DNA from: Chitinophagaceae bacterium
GTDB lineage: Bacteria > Bacteroidota > Bacteroidia > Chitinophagales > Chitinophagaceae
NCBI GenBank assembly: GCA_016722465.1
Contig: JADKJC010000001.1
Span: 1,674,001-1,738,000, forward strand
Length of the DNA stretch: 64,000 nucleotides
Direction: 5' to 3'
Shown: one piece after another, positions 54,827 to 63,011 of the stretch
Numbering within the stretch: the stretch's first letter is position 1
How the letters are laid out: each line of letters opens with the position of its first letter
Program-made: the position numbers and the translations under genes
The notes under the pieces: model-generated
The model's database searches: none
Seen by the model: the letters and a program-made list of their open reading frames with translations, nothing else
Told to the model about the DNA's origin: nothing

Positions 54827-55783
54827 TTACTTTGATGCAGGTTTAATGCCAGCCAGCTCTTCGGAAATATTGTCTTCAAAGGTATCACAGGGCTGTTCTG
54901 CTTTTACAGGGGTAAAAATCAGGTTGTTCTTTAAAAATTTATCATAGTTGCTGTACACCACATTTAATGCAATAAAATTCATTACATAAGCCTGTGTTTC
55001 TGCAGGCAGGTATTTTTTTATGTCCCAAAAACATGGGTTCGCTGCTTTGCATTTTTCCATGGCTTTCCAAACATTGCCCACACCACAGTTATAACTTGCC
55101 ACCACCAGCAACCAGTTGCCGTCGAGGTTTACCTTACGGTCTCTTAAATAACGGGCAGCAGCAATGGTTGCTTTATTAAAGTTTTTCCGGTCGTCAATTT
55201 CCTTTCCTCTGGTTTTGTGTTTGGCAATATCTTTTTTTTCTGCTGATTCTCTCTTACTTTTCTTTTTCCCTTTTTTTGCAATAATCTTTTCTTCCTTTTT
55301 TTGCTGGGGTACATATCTAAGTCCATACTCTTTCGCCACTACATCCATAAACTGCCAGTAACCCACTGCACCTGCTTTTGAAACAGCGTTGGCATTATAT
55401 GCGGATTCCAGTATCATTAAAACCTTAAGCTCTTCCGGCAGGCTGTATTTCTTTAAAATACCCGCTGCTTTTGGCAACAGTTTTTTCCCCTTACTGTACA
55501 TACGTACCAGGTAATCCCTTCTTCTTTCACTGAATTTGGCAACATAATCTGCAGCTTCTTCTTCATTGCCTTTTAATATTTGCGGAAACTCTACATTCGA
55601 CTCTTTTATTACAACTTCCTGCGTTATTCTCTTTTCAACAGCAGCCAATAAAGCATTGCCGGTGGTATCATGATTCTTAAACGAGTATTGGGAAAAGACA
55701 GGTAGTGTACTGGATAAACCCAAGCACAGTATAAAACAAAAAAGCCTGGGGAGGCGAAACCGGATTTCTTTCGTCATGCTCAT
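54827..55783 (-). CDS. Lytic transglycosylase domain protein with Lys-rich insertion
   Basis: A 318-residue periplasmic protein with signal peptide ending VFSQ. The transglycosylase (SLT/GH23-like) motifs are LMILESAYNANAVSKAGAVGYWQFM (catalytic Glu about 124), AAARYL, VVASYNCGVGNV and ETQAYVMNFIA. A Lys/Glu-rich insertion of about 40 residues (about 160-200) sits between the two halves of the catalytic domain and is unusual. It cleaves glycan strands of peptidoglycan. It is convergent with the 54045 gene, 5 bp between stops. Confidence 0.88.
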   Translation of the reverse strand: MSMTKEIRFRLPRLFCFILCLGLSSTLPVFSQYSFKNHDTTGNALLAAVEKRITQEVVIKESNVEFPQILKGNEEEAADYVAKFSERRRDYLVRMYSKGKKLLPKAAGILKKYSLPEELKVLMILESAYNANAVSKAGAVGYWQFMDVVAKEYGLRYVPQQKKEEKIIAKKGKKKSKRESAEKKDIAKHKTRGKEIDDRKNFNKATIAAARYLRDRKVNLDGNWLLVVASYNCGVGNVWKAMEKCKAANPCFWDIKKYLPAETQAYVMNFIALNVVYSNYDKFLKNNLIFTPVKAEQPCDTFEDNISEELAGIKPASK

Positions 55784-56103
55784 GATACTGGATTTTTTCC
55801 TTAGGGATGCGAAACTAACGCATGAAACCCGGAAATATTGCCTGAATCCTGTCAGTTTCCCGGATAAACAGTTAATGTTATTTAAAAATTAACGTGTTGT
55901 GCTATTGAAAGTTATTATCAAATCTCTGTTTGCGTTTGTGTAGTTCATGTTTTTTAATCACAAAGGCCCGAAGTTGCTAAGAGACACAAAGAATAGCCCA
56001 ACAATTTGACAAATCAATAGCGCAACACCTTAAAAATTACCAATGGCCAGAAATTTATGGCACTTTAAAACAGTTTGCAGATTTTTACAGCTTTTTAAAC
56101 AGG
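55784..56103. other. 320-bp intergenic region holding a MITE-like element
   Basis: No ORF of note. The region contains the inverted-repeat element 55889-56034 with a CACAAAGG-type repeat inside. The ends face divergent genes (transglycosylase, lysozyme), so promoters must be here, but I see no clear -33/-7 pair. Confidence 0.6.
55889..56034. repeat. MITE-like or hairpin element with 19-bp imperfect terminal inverted repeats
   Basis: TTAACGTGTTGTGCTATTG (55889-55907) matches the complement of 56016-56034 at 17 of 19 bases. The inner 108 bp include ATCACAAAGGCCCGAAG and GCTAAGAGACACAAAG (55956-55991), of the same dispersed family as at 40186. No target duplication is certain. Confidence 0.6.
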
Positions 56104-56859
56104 ATGGCAAAGAAGAAACCTAAGGTCGCAGCAAAACTGGTATTGTTTATAGTGTTGATGCTGACGCTTACAGCAGGCGTTTTCTATTATGTAGGCAAAC
56201 CTAAATTTGTGCATTACAACGATTTTGGCATTGATATTCCGGTAAACTACAGCATTCATGGTATTGATGTAAGTCGCTACCAGAGCAGTATCAATTGGGA
56301 AGATGTAAGGACAATGCAGATAGAAAATATCAGTATTGGCTTTTGCTTTATAAAGGCTACAGAAGGCAGTGATGATGTGGATGGAAGATTTAAAAGAAAC
56401 TGGCGATCAGCCAAAGAAGCAGGTATTATAAGGGGGGCGTATCATTTTTTTAATCCATACCGGGGAGGTAAGGCGCAGGCGCAAAATTTCATCAGTGAAG
56501 TTAAGCTGCAGGCTGGTGATATGCCCCCTGTACTGGATGTGGAGCAGGCAGGCATTCTAAGTAAGGAACTTCTGCAGCAAAGAGTAGGTGAATGGTTAAC
56601 ACTTGTGGAGCAGAAGTATAAGGTTAAGCCGATCATTTATGCCGGAGCCGATTTTTATGCCAAATACCTGGCCGGTAAATTTGATGATTACCCATTGTGG
56701 GTGGCGCATTACCTGGCAAGGAACAAGCCAAGGGTAAAACGCAACTGGATATTTTGGCAGCACAACGAAGCAGGCCATGTAAATGGCATTAATGCTTATG
56801 TTGATTTTAATGTGTTTAATGGCGACAGTGCAGATTTTCAGCAGCTATTGGTCAAATAG
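56104..56859 (+). CDS. GH25 family lysozyme, membrane anchored
   Basis: A 251-residue protein with an N-terminal TM anchor (about 12-30) after a basic start. The GH25 barrel shows GIDVSRYQSSINWEDV (catalytic Asp region), FIKATEGSDDVDGRF, GAYHFFNPYRGG, PPVLDVEQAG (the D-x-E catalytic pair) and WIFWQHNEAGHVNGINAYVDFNVFNG. It hydrolyses the muramic acid-glucosamine bond, probably in the periplasm for cell-wall remodelling. Confidence 0.93.
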   Translation: MAKKKPKVAAKLVLFIVLMLTLTAGVFYYVGKPKFVHYNDFGIDIPVNYSIHGIDVSRYQSSINWEDVRTMQIENISIGFCFIKATEGSDDVDGRFKRNWRSAKEAGIIRGAYHFFNPYRGGKAQAQNFISEVKLQAGDMPPVLDVEQAGILSKELLQQRVGEWLTLVEQKYKVKPIIYAGADFYAKYLAGKFDDYPLWVAHYLARNKPRVKRNWIFWQHNEAGHVNGINAYVDFNVFNGDSADFQQLLVK

Positions 56860-56916
56860 CTACACAATTCTTTTATTTATAAACTAATAACCGAACTTTA
56901 ATACTCAATTATAATC

Positions 56917-57150
56917 ATGGAACCTGATGTCAGAGCATTTTTAGTATTGGTGATGCAGTCGGTTTCTATCGTACTGCTGTGGATGCTGGTGCATATGACC
57001 ATTGGTATTTATTTTGACCTTGCTTTTTTTGAAGGCCATATTTCCACCTGGAACATCCTGTATTATCTTTTTCTGCTGGGTACCTTTTTGGGGCTCATCA
57101 CTTACCTGCGGAAAAAATGGAGAGGTTTTAAAGAAATCGGGGAAGAATGA
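56917..57150 (+). CDS. Small two-TM membrane protein, unknown function
   Basis: A 77-residue protein with two hydrophobic segments (VLVMQSVSIVLLWMLVHMTIGIY and WNILYYLFLLGTFLGLITYL) and a basic-acidic tail. Conserved-looking in the phylum, but no family name is known to me. It follows the lysozyme gene by 57 bp. Confidence 0.65.
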   Translation: MEPDVRAFLVLVMQSVSIVLLWMLVHMTIGIYFDLAFFEGHISTWNILYYLFLLGTFLGLITYLRKKWRGFKEIGEE

Positions 57151-57189
57151 GTTTTGTAAATTGTCAACAGGCAATAACAATAAACAACC

Positions 57190-57211
57190 GGCAATAAGGG
57201 TTGCCTTTTTT
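57190..57211 (+). terminator. Short terminator after the small membrane protein gene
   Basis: GGCAA/TTGCC stem with TAAGGG loop, followed by six T. Confidence 0.65.
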
Positions 57212-57216
57212 AAATT

Positions 57217-57245
57217 CGAGTAATTCACCCGATTCGTGTAATTAA
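57217..57245. repeat. ATTCGTGTAATT-type dispersed repeat
   Basis: Loose units CGAGTAATTC, CCGATTCGTGTAATTAA, like the unit at 27691-27702. Confidence 0.4.
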
Positions 57246-57250
57246 AGAAA

Positions 57251-57679
57251 TTAACTGCTGTGATCCTTTACAATTACCCACTGGCCTTTTATCTTTCTCA
57301 TCAGTAAAGTAAAAGCACCATCAAGGTTGCCGATAGTTCTTGTTAAATGCCAGTTTCCCACCACGAAAAAATAATTTACCGACAGCCTTTTTATTTCGAT
57401 GTAATCAAAATGCAGTTTGCCCATGGCGGCGGTATCAGGATAACCCTTTTTATAATTGTCCAGTGTTTGCTGCCAGCCATACGTGATGCCTCTTTTTCCA
57501 ATGAACATCAGTGAATCGCTCTTCCAGTAGCCCTCCATAAAGCCAATGATATCGCCCCGGTTCCAGGCCTCATCCTGTGTGTTAAGCAGTTTGCGGATGG
57601 CGGTTTCGTCTTTTGATTGAGCAAGGCTTAAAACGGATAATAGAAAAATAAACGCTAAAAAAATGGAGGCTATTTTCAT
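57251..57679 (-). CDS. Secreted SnoaL/DUF4440-like (NTF2-fold) protein
   Basis: A 142-residue protein starting at 57679 with signal peptide ending LSLAQ; an upstream start at 57703 would precede the signal. The mature part, AIRKLLNTQDEAWNRGDIIGFMEGYWKSDSLMFIG, YGWQQTLDNYKKGYP and GAFTLLMRKIKGQWVIVKDHSS, is typical of DUF4440 proteins. Many have no known function; some are isomerases or hydrolases. Confidence 0.82.
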   Translation of the reverse strand: MKIASIFLAFIFLLSVLSLAQSKDETAIRKLLNTQDEAWNRGDIIGFMEGYWKSDSLMFIGKRGITYGWQQTLDNYKKGYPDTAAMGKLHFDYIEIKRLSVNYFFVVGNWHLTRTIGNLDGAFTLLMRKIKGQWVIVKDHSS

Positions 57680-57748
57680 CACGAATGAATTTTGTAAGAA
57701 CAAGATAGTAAAATCCTGTTCCCCTATCTCTTCGAAAAAGATAATTCC

Positions 57749-58138
57749 TTAATGCTTATGATGTGCCGAACTGCATTTGCTTTTATGGCAAAGCCGGTAG
57801 TTGTAATAATGAGCGCAGATGATAAGGGTAACGGCAGGTACCAAAAACCAGAACTCTACCTGGTGGTAGAACTGCTTTAATATCAGCAATACAAACCCTG
57901 CAGAAAAAATAAATACGGGTAATAAAGAACGGTGGTGTTTGATATAGCCATGAAAAAGGGAATAACTGCCCACGGAAAATGCCAGGGCGATCATGCCCCA
58001 CTCAAATGCCAGGTTATGGATAATATTGATGCCAAAGAGCGGCAGGCTGGTCATTAGCAAGGGCAGCAATGCACAGTGTATAGCACAGGCTACAGATGTG
58101 GCGATACCGATTATGTCCCAGTTAAACTTTGCTTCCAT
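57749..58138 (-). CDS. MerC domain protein
   Basis: A 129-residue membrane protein with four TM helices. The MerC signature includes SVACAIHCALLPLL (conserved Cys pair in the first helix) and the His/Cys-rich C-terminus (LCHKSKCSSAHHKH), a likely metal-binding tail. MerC proteins carry mercury or other thiophilic metals; in Bacteroidota they often sit with Fur-family regulators. An ATG at 58150 is possible but 58138 is favoured. Divergent from the SCO gene, with an operator-like palindrome between. Confidence 0.87.
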   Translation of the reverse strand: MEAKFNWDIIGIATSVACAIHCALLPLLMTSLPLFGINIIHNLAFEWGMIALAFSVGSYSLFHGYIKHHRSLLPVFIFSAGFVLLILKQFYHQVEFWFLVPAVTLIICAHYYNYRLCHKSKCSSAHHKH

Positions 58139-58147
58139 TGCGAACTG

Positions 58148-58178
58148 CAAATATAGTATTTTTGCAATAGTGTTGCAA
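58148..58178 (-). promoter_or_regulatory. merC promoter with overlapping Fur-type palindrome
   Basis: On the minus strand TTG (58178-58176), 20 bases, TATATTTG (58155-58148): an ideal -33/-7 pair. The -33 lies within the palindrome TTGCAATAGTGTTGCAA (58162-58178, arms of 8 with one mismatch around a central base), so binding would block transcription. A repressor of the Fur/Zur family is the natural candidate, since one is encoded 0.8 kb downstream. Confidence 0.65.
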
Positions 58179-58255
58179 GTTTAAAATAAATGATTTTATT
58201 TAACGGGATAAAATTGCAGGCATATTTGCCTGTAGATTTGCAAAAAATTTGTGTG

Positions 58256-58969
58256 ATGAAGAATAAATGGATATTGTATCTCGGCTTTTTTGTAGTGTTG
58301 TTTGCAGCCTATTTTGTGTTTGTTTTTTCCCAAACGGATATATCACAATCCACCCTTCCGGTGATCAATAATAATGTGCAGTCATTTTCTTTTACTGATC
58401 AGAACGGCAAAACGATTAATGAAAAATCGGTGGAAAACAAAGTGTATGTGGCAGAATATTTCTTTACCACCTGCAAGGGCATTTGCCCAAAAATGAATAC
58501 CAATATGCGTAGGGTGTATGATGCATTTAAGAATGATAAAGACTTTATGATCCTCTCTCATACCTGTATGCCGGAAACAGATTCGGTACCGCTGCTAAAA
58601 GACTATGAAAGAAAAATGCTGACTGGTGCTTTAAAGAAAAATACTGATGGATCTTATAAACTTGAAATTGACAGTTCACACACAACTCAATTGCCAATCA
58701 ATAATAATTGGTATTTTGTTACAGGAGATAAAGCACAGTTGTATGGAATGGCAAGGCACAGTTATATCATTGATAATAACAAGACCGATACACTTACTAA
58801 AATGAGTGACCAGTTCATACATACACAACTGTTTGCCCTGGTGGATAAGCAAACAAGGGTAAGGGGGATTTATGACGGGTTGAAAGAGGAAGAAGTACAG
58901 AACTTGCTGAGGGATATTAAAGGCTTGTTGAAAGAAAAGGTACAAACCAGGAGTATGAAAGCCTTGTAA
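58256..58969 (+). CDS. SCO1/SenC family protein (copper/thiol)
   Basis: A 237-residue protein with one N-terminal TM anchor and a periplasmic thioredoxin-fold domain. The copper motif is TCKGICPKMN (CxxxCP, about 82-86) and a distal His is in GMARHSYIID. SCO proteins deliver copper to cytochrome oxidase or act as thiol reductases. The start at 58256 fits the anchor; a frame from 58190 would add 22 residues. TAGATTTG (58233-58240) may be a -7 element. Confidence 0.9.
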   Translation: MKNKWILYLGFFVVLFAAYFVFVFSQTDISQSTLPVINNNVQSFSFTDQNGKTINEKSVENKVYVAEYFFTTCKGICPKMNTNMRRVYDAFKNDKDFMILSHTCMPETDSVPLLKDYERKMLTGALKKNTDGSYKLEIDSSHTTQLPINNNWYFVTGDKAQLYGMARHSYIIDNNKTDTLTKMSDQFIHTQLFALVDKQTRVRGIYDGLKEEEVQNLLRDIKGLLKEKVQTRSMKAL

Positions 58970-59002
58970 TTGTAAGATTGCTCATTGCTAAATTAATTGA
59001 TA

Positions 59003-59410
59003 ATGGTACTGGATATTTTAAAGAAAAACCAGCTCAGCGTAACTGAGGGAAGAAAAAAAATACTGGAACTGTTCCTGCACAACGAAGGTGCGCTGGCCCA
59101 TGCCGATATTGAAAAAAAAACCGGCGAAATGTTTGACAGGGTAACGGTGTACCGTACGCTGAACACCTTTGTTGAAAAAGGAATCATTCATTTAATACCT
59201 ACTACGGATAATTCCATATTATACGCACTCTGTAAAGACAATTGCGAAGCAGGCCATCATCATGATAACCATGTGCATTTCATCTGTGATGTGTGCAATA
59301 AAACAACCTGCTTAGACGAAGTGACCGTGCCGGAAGTAAAACTTCCTATAGGCTTTACCCCTAATCATGCAGAGATGGTGGTAACAGGTGTTTGTGATGA
59401 TTGTAAATAA
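59003..59410 (+). CDS. Fur-family transcriptional regulator (Zur-like)
   Basis: A 135-residue metalloregulator: winged helix MVLDILKKNQLSVTEGRKKILELFLHNEGALAHADIEKKTG, FDRVTVYRTLNTFVEKGIIH, then HHHDNHVHFICDVCNKTTCLDE and VCDDC, giving a structural zinc site of two CxxC motifs and a His-rich regulatory site. It resembles Zur/Fur more than PerR but the metal cannot be decided. It lies 33 bp after the SCO gene. The stop abuts that of the M3 peptidase gene with no base between. Confidence 0.9.
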   Translation: MVLDILKKNQLSVTEGRKKILELFLHNEGALAHADIEKKTGEMFDRVTVYRTLNTFVEKGIIHLIPTTDNSILYALCKDNCEAGHHHDNHVHFICDVCNKTTCLDEVTVPEVKLPIGFTPNHAEMVVTGVCDDCK

Positions 59411-61129
59411 TTAATGCAGCTTATCCAGCTCCACTTTTACAAAATCCATCAACTCTTTTATTGTTGCCGGGGAAAAATCAAATGTTAACCCGGCAGTTTC
59501 GTACAGTTTTGGTAATGTAGCAGTGCCACCCAGCGCCAGTGCATTGCAATAATTATCCAGCGCTATTTCGGGGTTTTGTTTGAACTGCATCCACATGCCA
59601 ATGGCACCTAATTGTGCAATGCCATATTCGATATAATAGAATGGTACTTCAAATAAATGCAACTGGCGAAGCCATGCATGGCTGCGGTAATTTTCCAGGC
59701 CGCTGTAATCCACCACGCCGTCACTAAACTCATTTAAGACTTCCATCCACTTTGCAGTGCGCTGTTCGTTGGTATGGCCGGCATTATCATATATCCAGTG
59801 CTGGAATTTATCAATGATGGCGATCCATGGAAATAATGTGATCACTCTTTCCAGTTGGTGTTCTTTCGCCCTTGTTAATTCTGCAGCATCGCTAAAAAAA
59901 ACATCCCAGTGTTCCATGCTTAATAATTCCATGGCCATGCTCGCTACTTCGGCAATTTCCATTGGGTATTCTTTAAAGCCGGTCAACGGTAGTGGATGTG
60001 CCAAAAAAGAATGAATGGCATGGCCGCCTTCATGTACCATTACCGTTACATCATGCATTTGCCCTGCTGCATTCATGAAAATAAAAGGAGCGCCACTTTC
60101 TGCCAGCGGACAGTTATAACCACCAGGAGCCTTGCCCTTGCGGCTTTCCAGGTCCAGGTGTTTTATTTCATTCATCTTCTTTAAGCAATCGCCAAAGAAC
60201 GGGCGAAGCTTGGTAAAACATTCGATCGTTTTTTCCACCAGCTCATTTCCTGTATTGAATGGCTGCAATGGTTTTACGCCTTCCTGTTCTGCATCTATAT
60301 CCCATGGCCTCAGTTCATCCAGCCCCAGTTTTTCTTTTTTCTTTTGATAGATGATCTTCACCAATGGCACTACATGCTGCTTAACTGCTTCATGAAAAGC
60401 ATAGCAGTCCTGTTTGCCATAATCAAAACGGCCCAGTTCTTTAAAACGGTAATCGGTATAATTGCTGTAGCCAGCATTGGCTGCTACCTCATTGCGTTTT
60501 GCCATCAGCTGGTTGAACAGGTCGTTCAGTGCATCCTTGTCCTGCAACCTTCTTTCCTGTATTTTGCGGTAAGCTTCTTCTCTTAAATTCCTGTCGGGGT
60601 TTTCAAGGATTTTGGCAGCCTGCTGCAGCGTGTATTCGTTGCCGTTGATGGTAACCGTCATTCGGCCATTGATCACGCCAAACTGCTGCTGCATTACAGA
60701 CAGTTCTGCCTGCAGCGGAATATTTTCTTCCCTGAAAAGATCAATGTTTTTTTTGATACTGCGGAGATAAGTGAAATATTGCTGCTGGTCCAGCCCGTTT
60801 ACCAACGGGTGATTGACCAGTTTTTTATTCAGCGCATCAGCATAAGGCTGAATGTGCGGTTGTATCTCTGTACAGAAAAAATTAAACGCTTCTTCCAGCG
60901 ATTTGTCGGTGGTATCGCAGGTCATTTTTATCTGGCGCCAGCAGGCATCTTCGCTTACCACGGCTTCCAGTTCGCTTAACTGCAGCAGCCATTGTTCCAA
61001 CTCCTCTTTGGTATTGATTTCCTTTTCCAGTAATATTTTGAAAAAAGGCTCAATGCTTTGCCAGTCGGTCAATGCAAAACCGGCAGGAATGAAATGGCGT
61101 GGTAATTTTTGGATGTTTGCGGTGTACAT
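59411..61129 (-). CDS. M3 family oligoendopeptidase (PepF-like)
   Basis: A 572-residue cytosolic zinc peptidase. The catalytic motif VHEGGHAIHSFL (HExxH, about 368) and the third ligand E in EIAEVASMAMELL follow an all-helical N-terminal domain. GYNCPLAESGAPFIFMN and FEVPFYYIEYGIAQLGA are typical of the thimet/PepF type. It degrades short peptides. It ends back-to-back with the Fur-family gene. Confidence 0.93.
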   Translation of the reverse strand: MYTANIQKLPRHFIPAGFALTDWQSIEPFFKILLEKEINTKEELEQWLLQLSELEAVVSEDACWRQIKMTCDTTDKSLEEAFNFFCTEIQPHIQPYADALNKKLVNHPLVNGLDQQQYFTYLRSIKKNIDLFREENIPLQAELSVMQQQFGVINGRMTVTINGNEYTLQQAAKILENPDRNLREEAYRKIQERRLQDKDALNDLFNQLMAKRNEVAANAGYSNYTDYRFKELGRFDYGKQDCYAFHEAVKQHVVPLVKIIYQKKKEKLGLDELRPWDIDAEQEGVKPLQPFNTGNELVEKTIECFTKLRPFFGDCLKKMNEIKHLDLESRKGKAPGGYNCPLAESGAPFIFMNAAGQMHDVTVMVHEGGHAIHSFLAHPLPLTGFKEYPMEIAEVASMAMELLSMEHWDVFFSDAAELTRAKEHQLERVITLFPWIAIIDKFQHWIYDNAGHTNEQRTAKWMEVLNEFSDGVVDYSGLENYRSHAWLRQLHLFEVPFYYIEYGIAQLGAIGMWMQFKQNPEIALDNYCNALALGGTATLPKLYETAGLTFDFSPATIKELMDFVKVELDKLH

Positions 61130-61239
61130 AGTCGCCCTAAATCCCTAAAGGGACTTTTAGATGATAAAAATGTAATGCTCTTTATATTTATTTAAGAGCA
61201 TTGCTTTTTTGAATTCCTGAAGCTCAGCGCTGAAGTATT

Positions 61240-61755
61240 TTATGCCATCTTCCTTGGAGAATTGATTTTCTTTGGCGGAGCAGACCTTGTTGTTACTTGT
61301 TTGGTTTCTGTTACTTTTGTTTTAGGAGCAGTTGTTGTTTCAGCAGGAGCAGCACCTTCTCCTTCTGCATGTTCAGATAATTTTATCTCTACAGCATTGG
61401 CACTTAACTGAGCAAACCATTTTACCATTTTCTTCATATCACTGCCATACACCCTTTCAAAATCCATGCTGGGGTATACTTTCTGGAAATAGGCTTTTAC
61501 TGCTTTTGCATCGCCTGCATCCGGCAGTTTTTCGCTGCTTTCTTTCATGGCAGTAAACACTGTTACCAGGTTTACATTGTCGGCGGTAGTATATACTTCC
61601 ACGCTTTCAATATGAGAAAAACTATGCTGACGGCTGCTTACAAATTTGGTGCTTTTATCTTCCAGCGAACGCACAATGCCACCATCTGCCTTAGAAGCCA
61701 CTAACTCAAACAATCCGCTTAACCCTGTAATTGAAACCAGTTTATTATATTCCAT
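61240..61755 (-). CDS. DUF5606 family protein
   Basis: A 171-residue cytosolic protein starting MEYNKLVSITGLSGLFELVASKADGGIVRSLED, as in DUF5606. The body (to about 128) has EVYTTADNVNLVTVFTAM and DMKKMVKWFAQL. The C-terminal 40 residues are Thr/Pro/Lys rich and look disordered. Function unknown; the family is common in the Bacteroidota. Confidence 0.83.
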   Translation of the reverse strand: MEYNKLVSITGLSGLFELVASKADGGIVRSLEDKSTKFVSSRQHSFSHIESVEVYTTADNVNLVTVFTAMKESSEKLPDAGDAKAVKAYFQKVYPSMDFERVYGSDMKKMVKWFAQLSANAVEIKLSEHAEGEGAAPAETTTAPKTKVTETKQVTTRSAPPKKINSPRKMA

Positions 61756-61934
61756 ATACTTTTTTTAGTGTTGCAAGATAAATGGAATTATGTAAATGCG
61801 GTGCTGCGAAATTATAGTTTGGTAGTTGCTGGATGTTAAAATTGAATACAAGTTGGGGAGATAAAGTAATGCCGGAGAGTAGAAACCTGTACCGGCCTGC
61901 ATCCCGGCTGAATTATTTTAAACAATGACCTGCT

Positions 61935-62516
61935 TTATTGAAGCCACACTTCCTGCTCTGTCATCAGTTTCCGCAGGTTATCGAGCCCTGTTTTCATGGT
62001 ATCGAGGGCTGTGGTCACACTGCATTTCATCCGGGTAGCAATATCTCTTAAACTAAGGCCGGCATAATGGTTCAGTACCAGCACTTCCCTTTGCCCTTCC
62101 GGGAGCATATTGATCATGTTCCTTATTTTGGCGTGACTTTCATAATACATTACATCTGGCGCAGGTTGTGATGCCGCAATATCGTTACTGCCTGCCGTGC
62201 TGCTGGTATTGGCATCAATCACCGTTGCCAGATTTGTTTTGCGGTTGTATTCCATGCAAAGCTGTTGTGCAATTTGAATGGCCCACTGTAAAAAATTGCC
62301 ATCCTCGGCATTTTTGCCTGCCATCAGGTTGTTGATAATAGAGATAAATGCTTTCCGGAAAATTTCTTCCGCAGCATATTTATCCTGTACCATCACATAA
62401 ATGGAATTGTAAATTCTGTCTTTGTAAAGATCAGTAAGCGTAGCAAGTGCTGTTGGGTTGCTGTTGAGGTAAAACTGGATCAGTTTTTCATCGGGCATTT
62501 CTGCGTGGTGTTTCAT
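61935..62516 (-). CDS. ECF-type RNA polymerase sigma factor
   Basis: A 193-residue sigma-70 family protein. Region 2 (ATLTDLYKDRIYNSIYVMVQDKYAAEEIFRKAFISI) and region 4 (MLPEGQREVLVLNHYAGLSLRDIATRMKCSVTTALDTMKTGLDNLRKLM) are present with a Ser/Ala-rich linker between. No anti-sigma gene is adjacent in the window. Target genes are unknown; the sigma gene may control the secreted FG-GAP gene nearby, but no evidence shows that. Confidence 0.9.
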   Translation of the reverse strand: MKHHAEMPDEKLIQFYLNSNPTALATLTDLYKDRIYNSIYVMVQDKYAAEEIFRKAFISIINNLMAGKNAEDGNFLQWAIQIAQQLCMEYNRKTNLATVIDANTSSTAGSNDIAASQPAPDVMYYESHAKIRNMINMLPEGQREVLVLNHYAGLSLRDIATRMKCSVTTALDTMKTGLDNLRKLMTEQEVWLQ

Positions 62517-63011
62517 AAGGTTTCGTTTTTTGGTAACTGGATTTGGATGCGTTAACAGGATAAAGATTTGTATAAAAAACGGCGCAGTTTATAGGTGTCC
62601 GGATGATTCGCTTGTAGTGCTAATTCTACAATTCAAATGCAGTACCCGTAATGCTTTGAGGAGAAGCAGGATAGATATGTTTACAAAAGAAATATAGGTT
62701 GCACACAATAAAAAACTTTTATAGTTCTGGTATTGTTCTTATTTCAAACCTGTTGGTTCATAACCTGAAAGGATCGGATCAAAAGCGCTGGCAGCTTTTT
62801 GACCAATTTTATAGTGTTGCATTGCAGGATAACGCAATATTTTATTAAGCAGTCATGCAAATACCTCAATATTATCCTGTACTTCCATCACAGGGAACAT
62901 AGTGTCGGCATTTGATGTTTCTTGTGATGGAACATGCAATTACGGGGTGCAAGCAAGGCAGCTGTATTCTAAAAAAACCAGTTGAGAATAAGCTTCCACG
63001 CAACTAAGCTG
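62517..63011. other. 495-bp intergenic region without a recognisable gene
   Basis: No credible ORF on either strand. An 8-bp inverted repeat CCATCACA/TGTGATGG (62885-62892 and 62923-62930) could form a hairpin after the gene at 63012. No clear promoter pair for the sigma factor was found. Confidence 0.5.
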
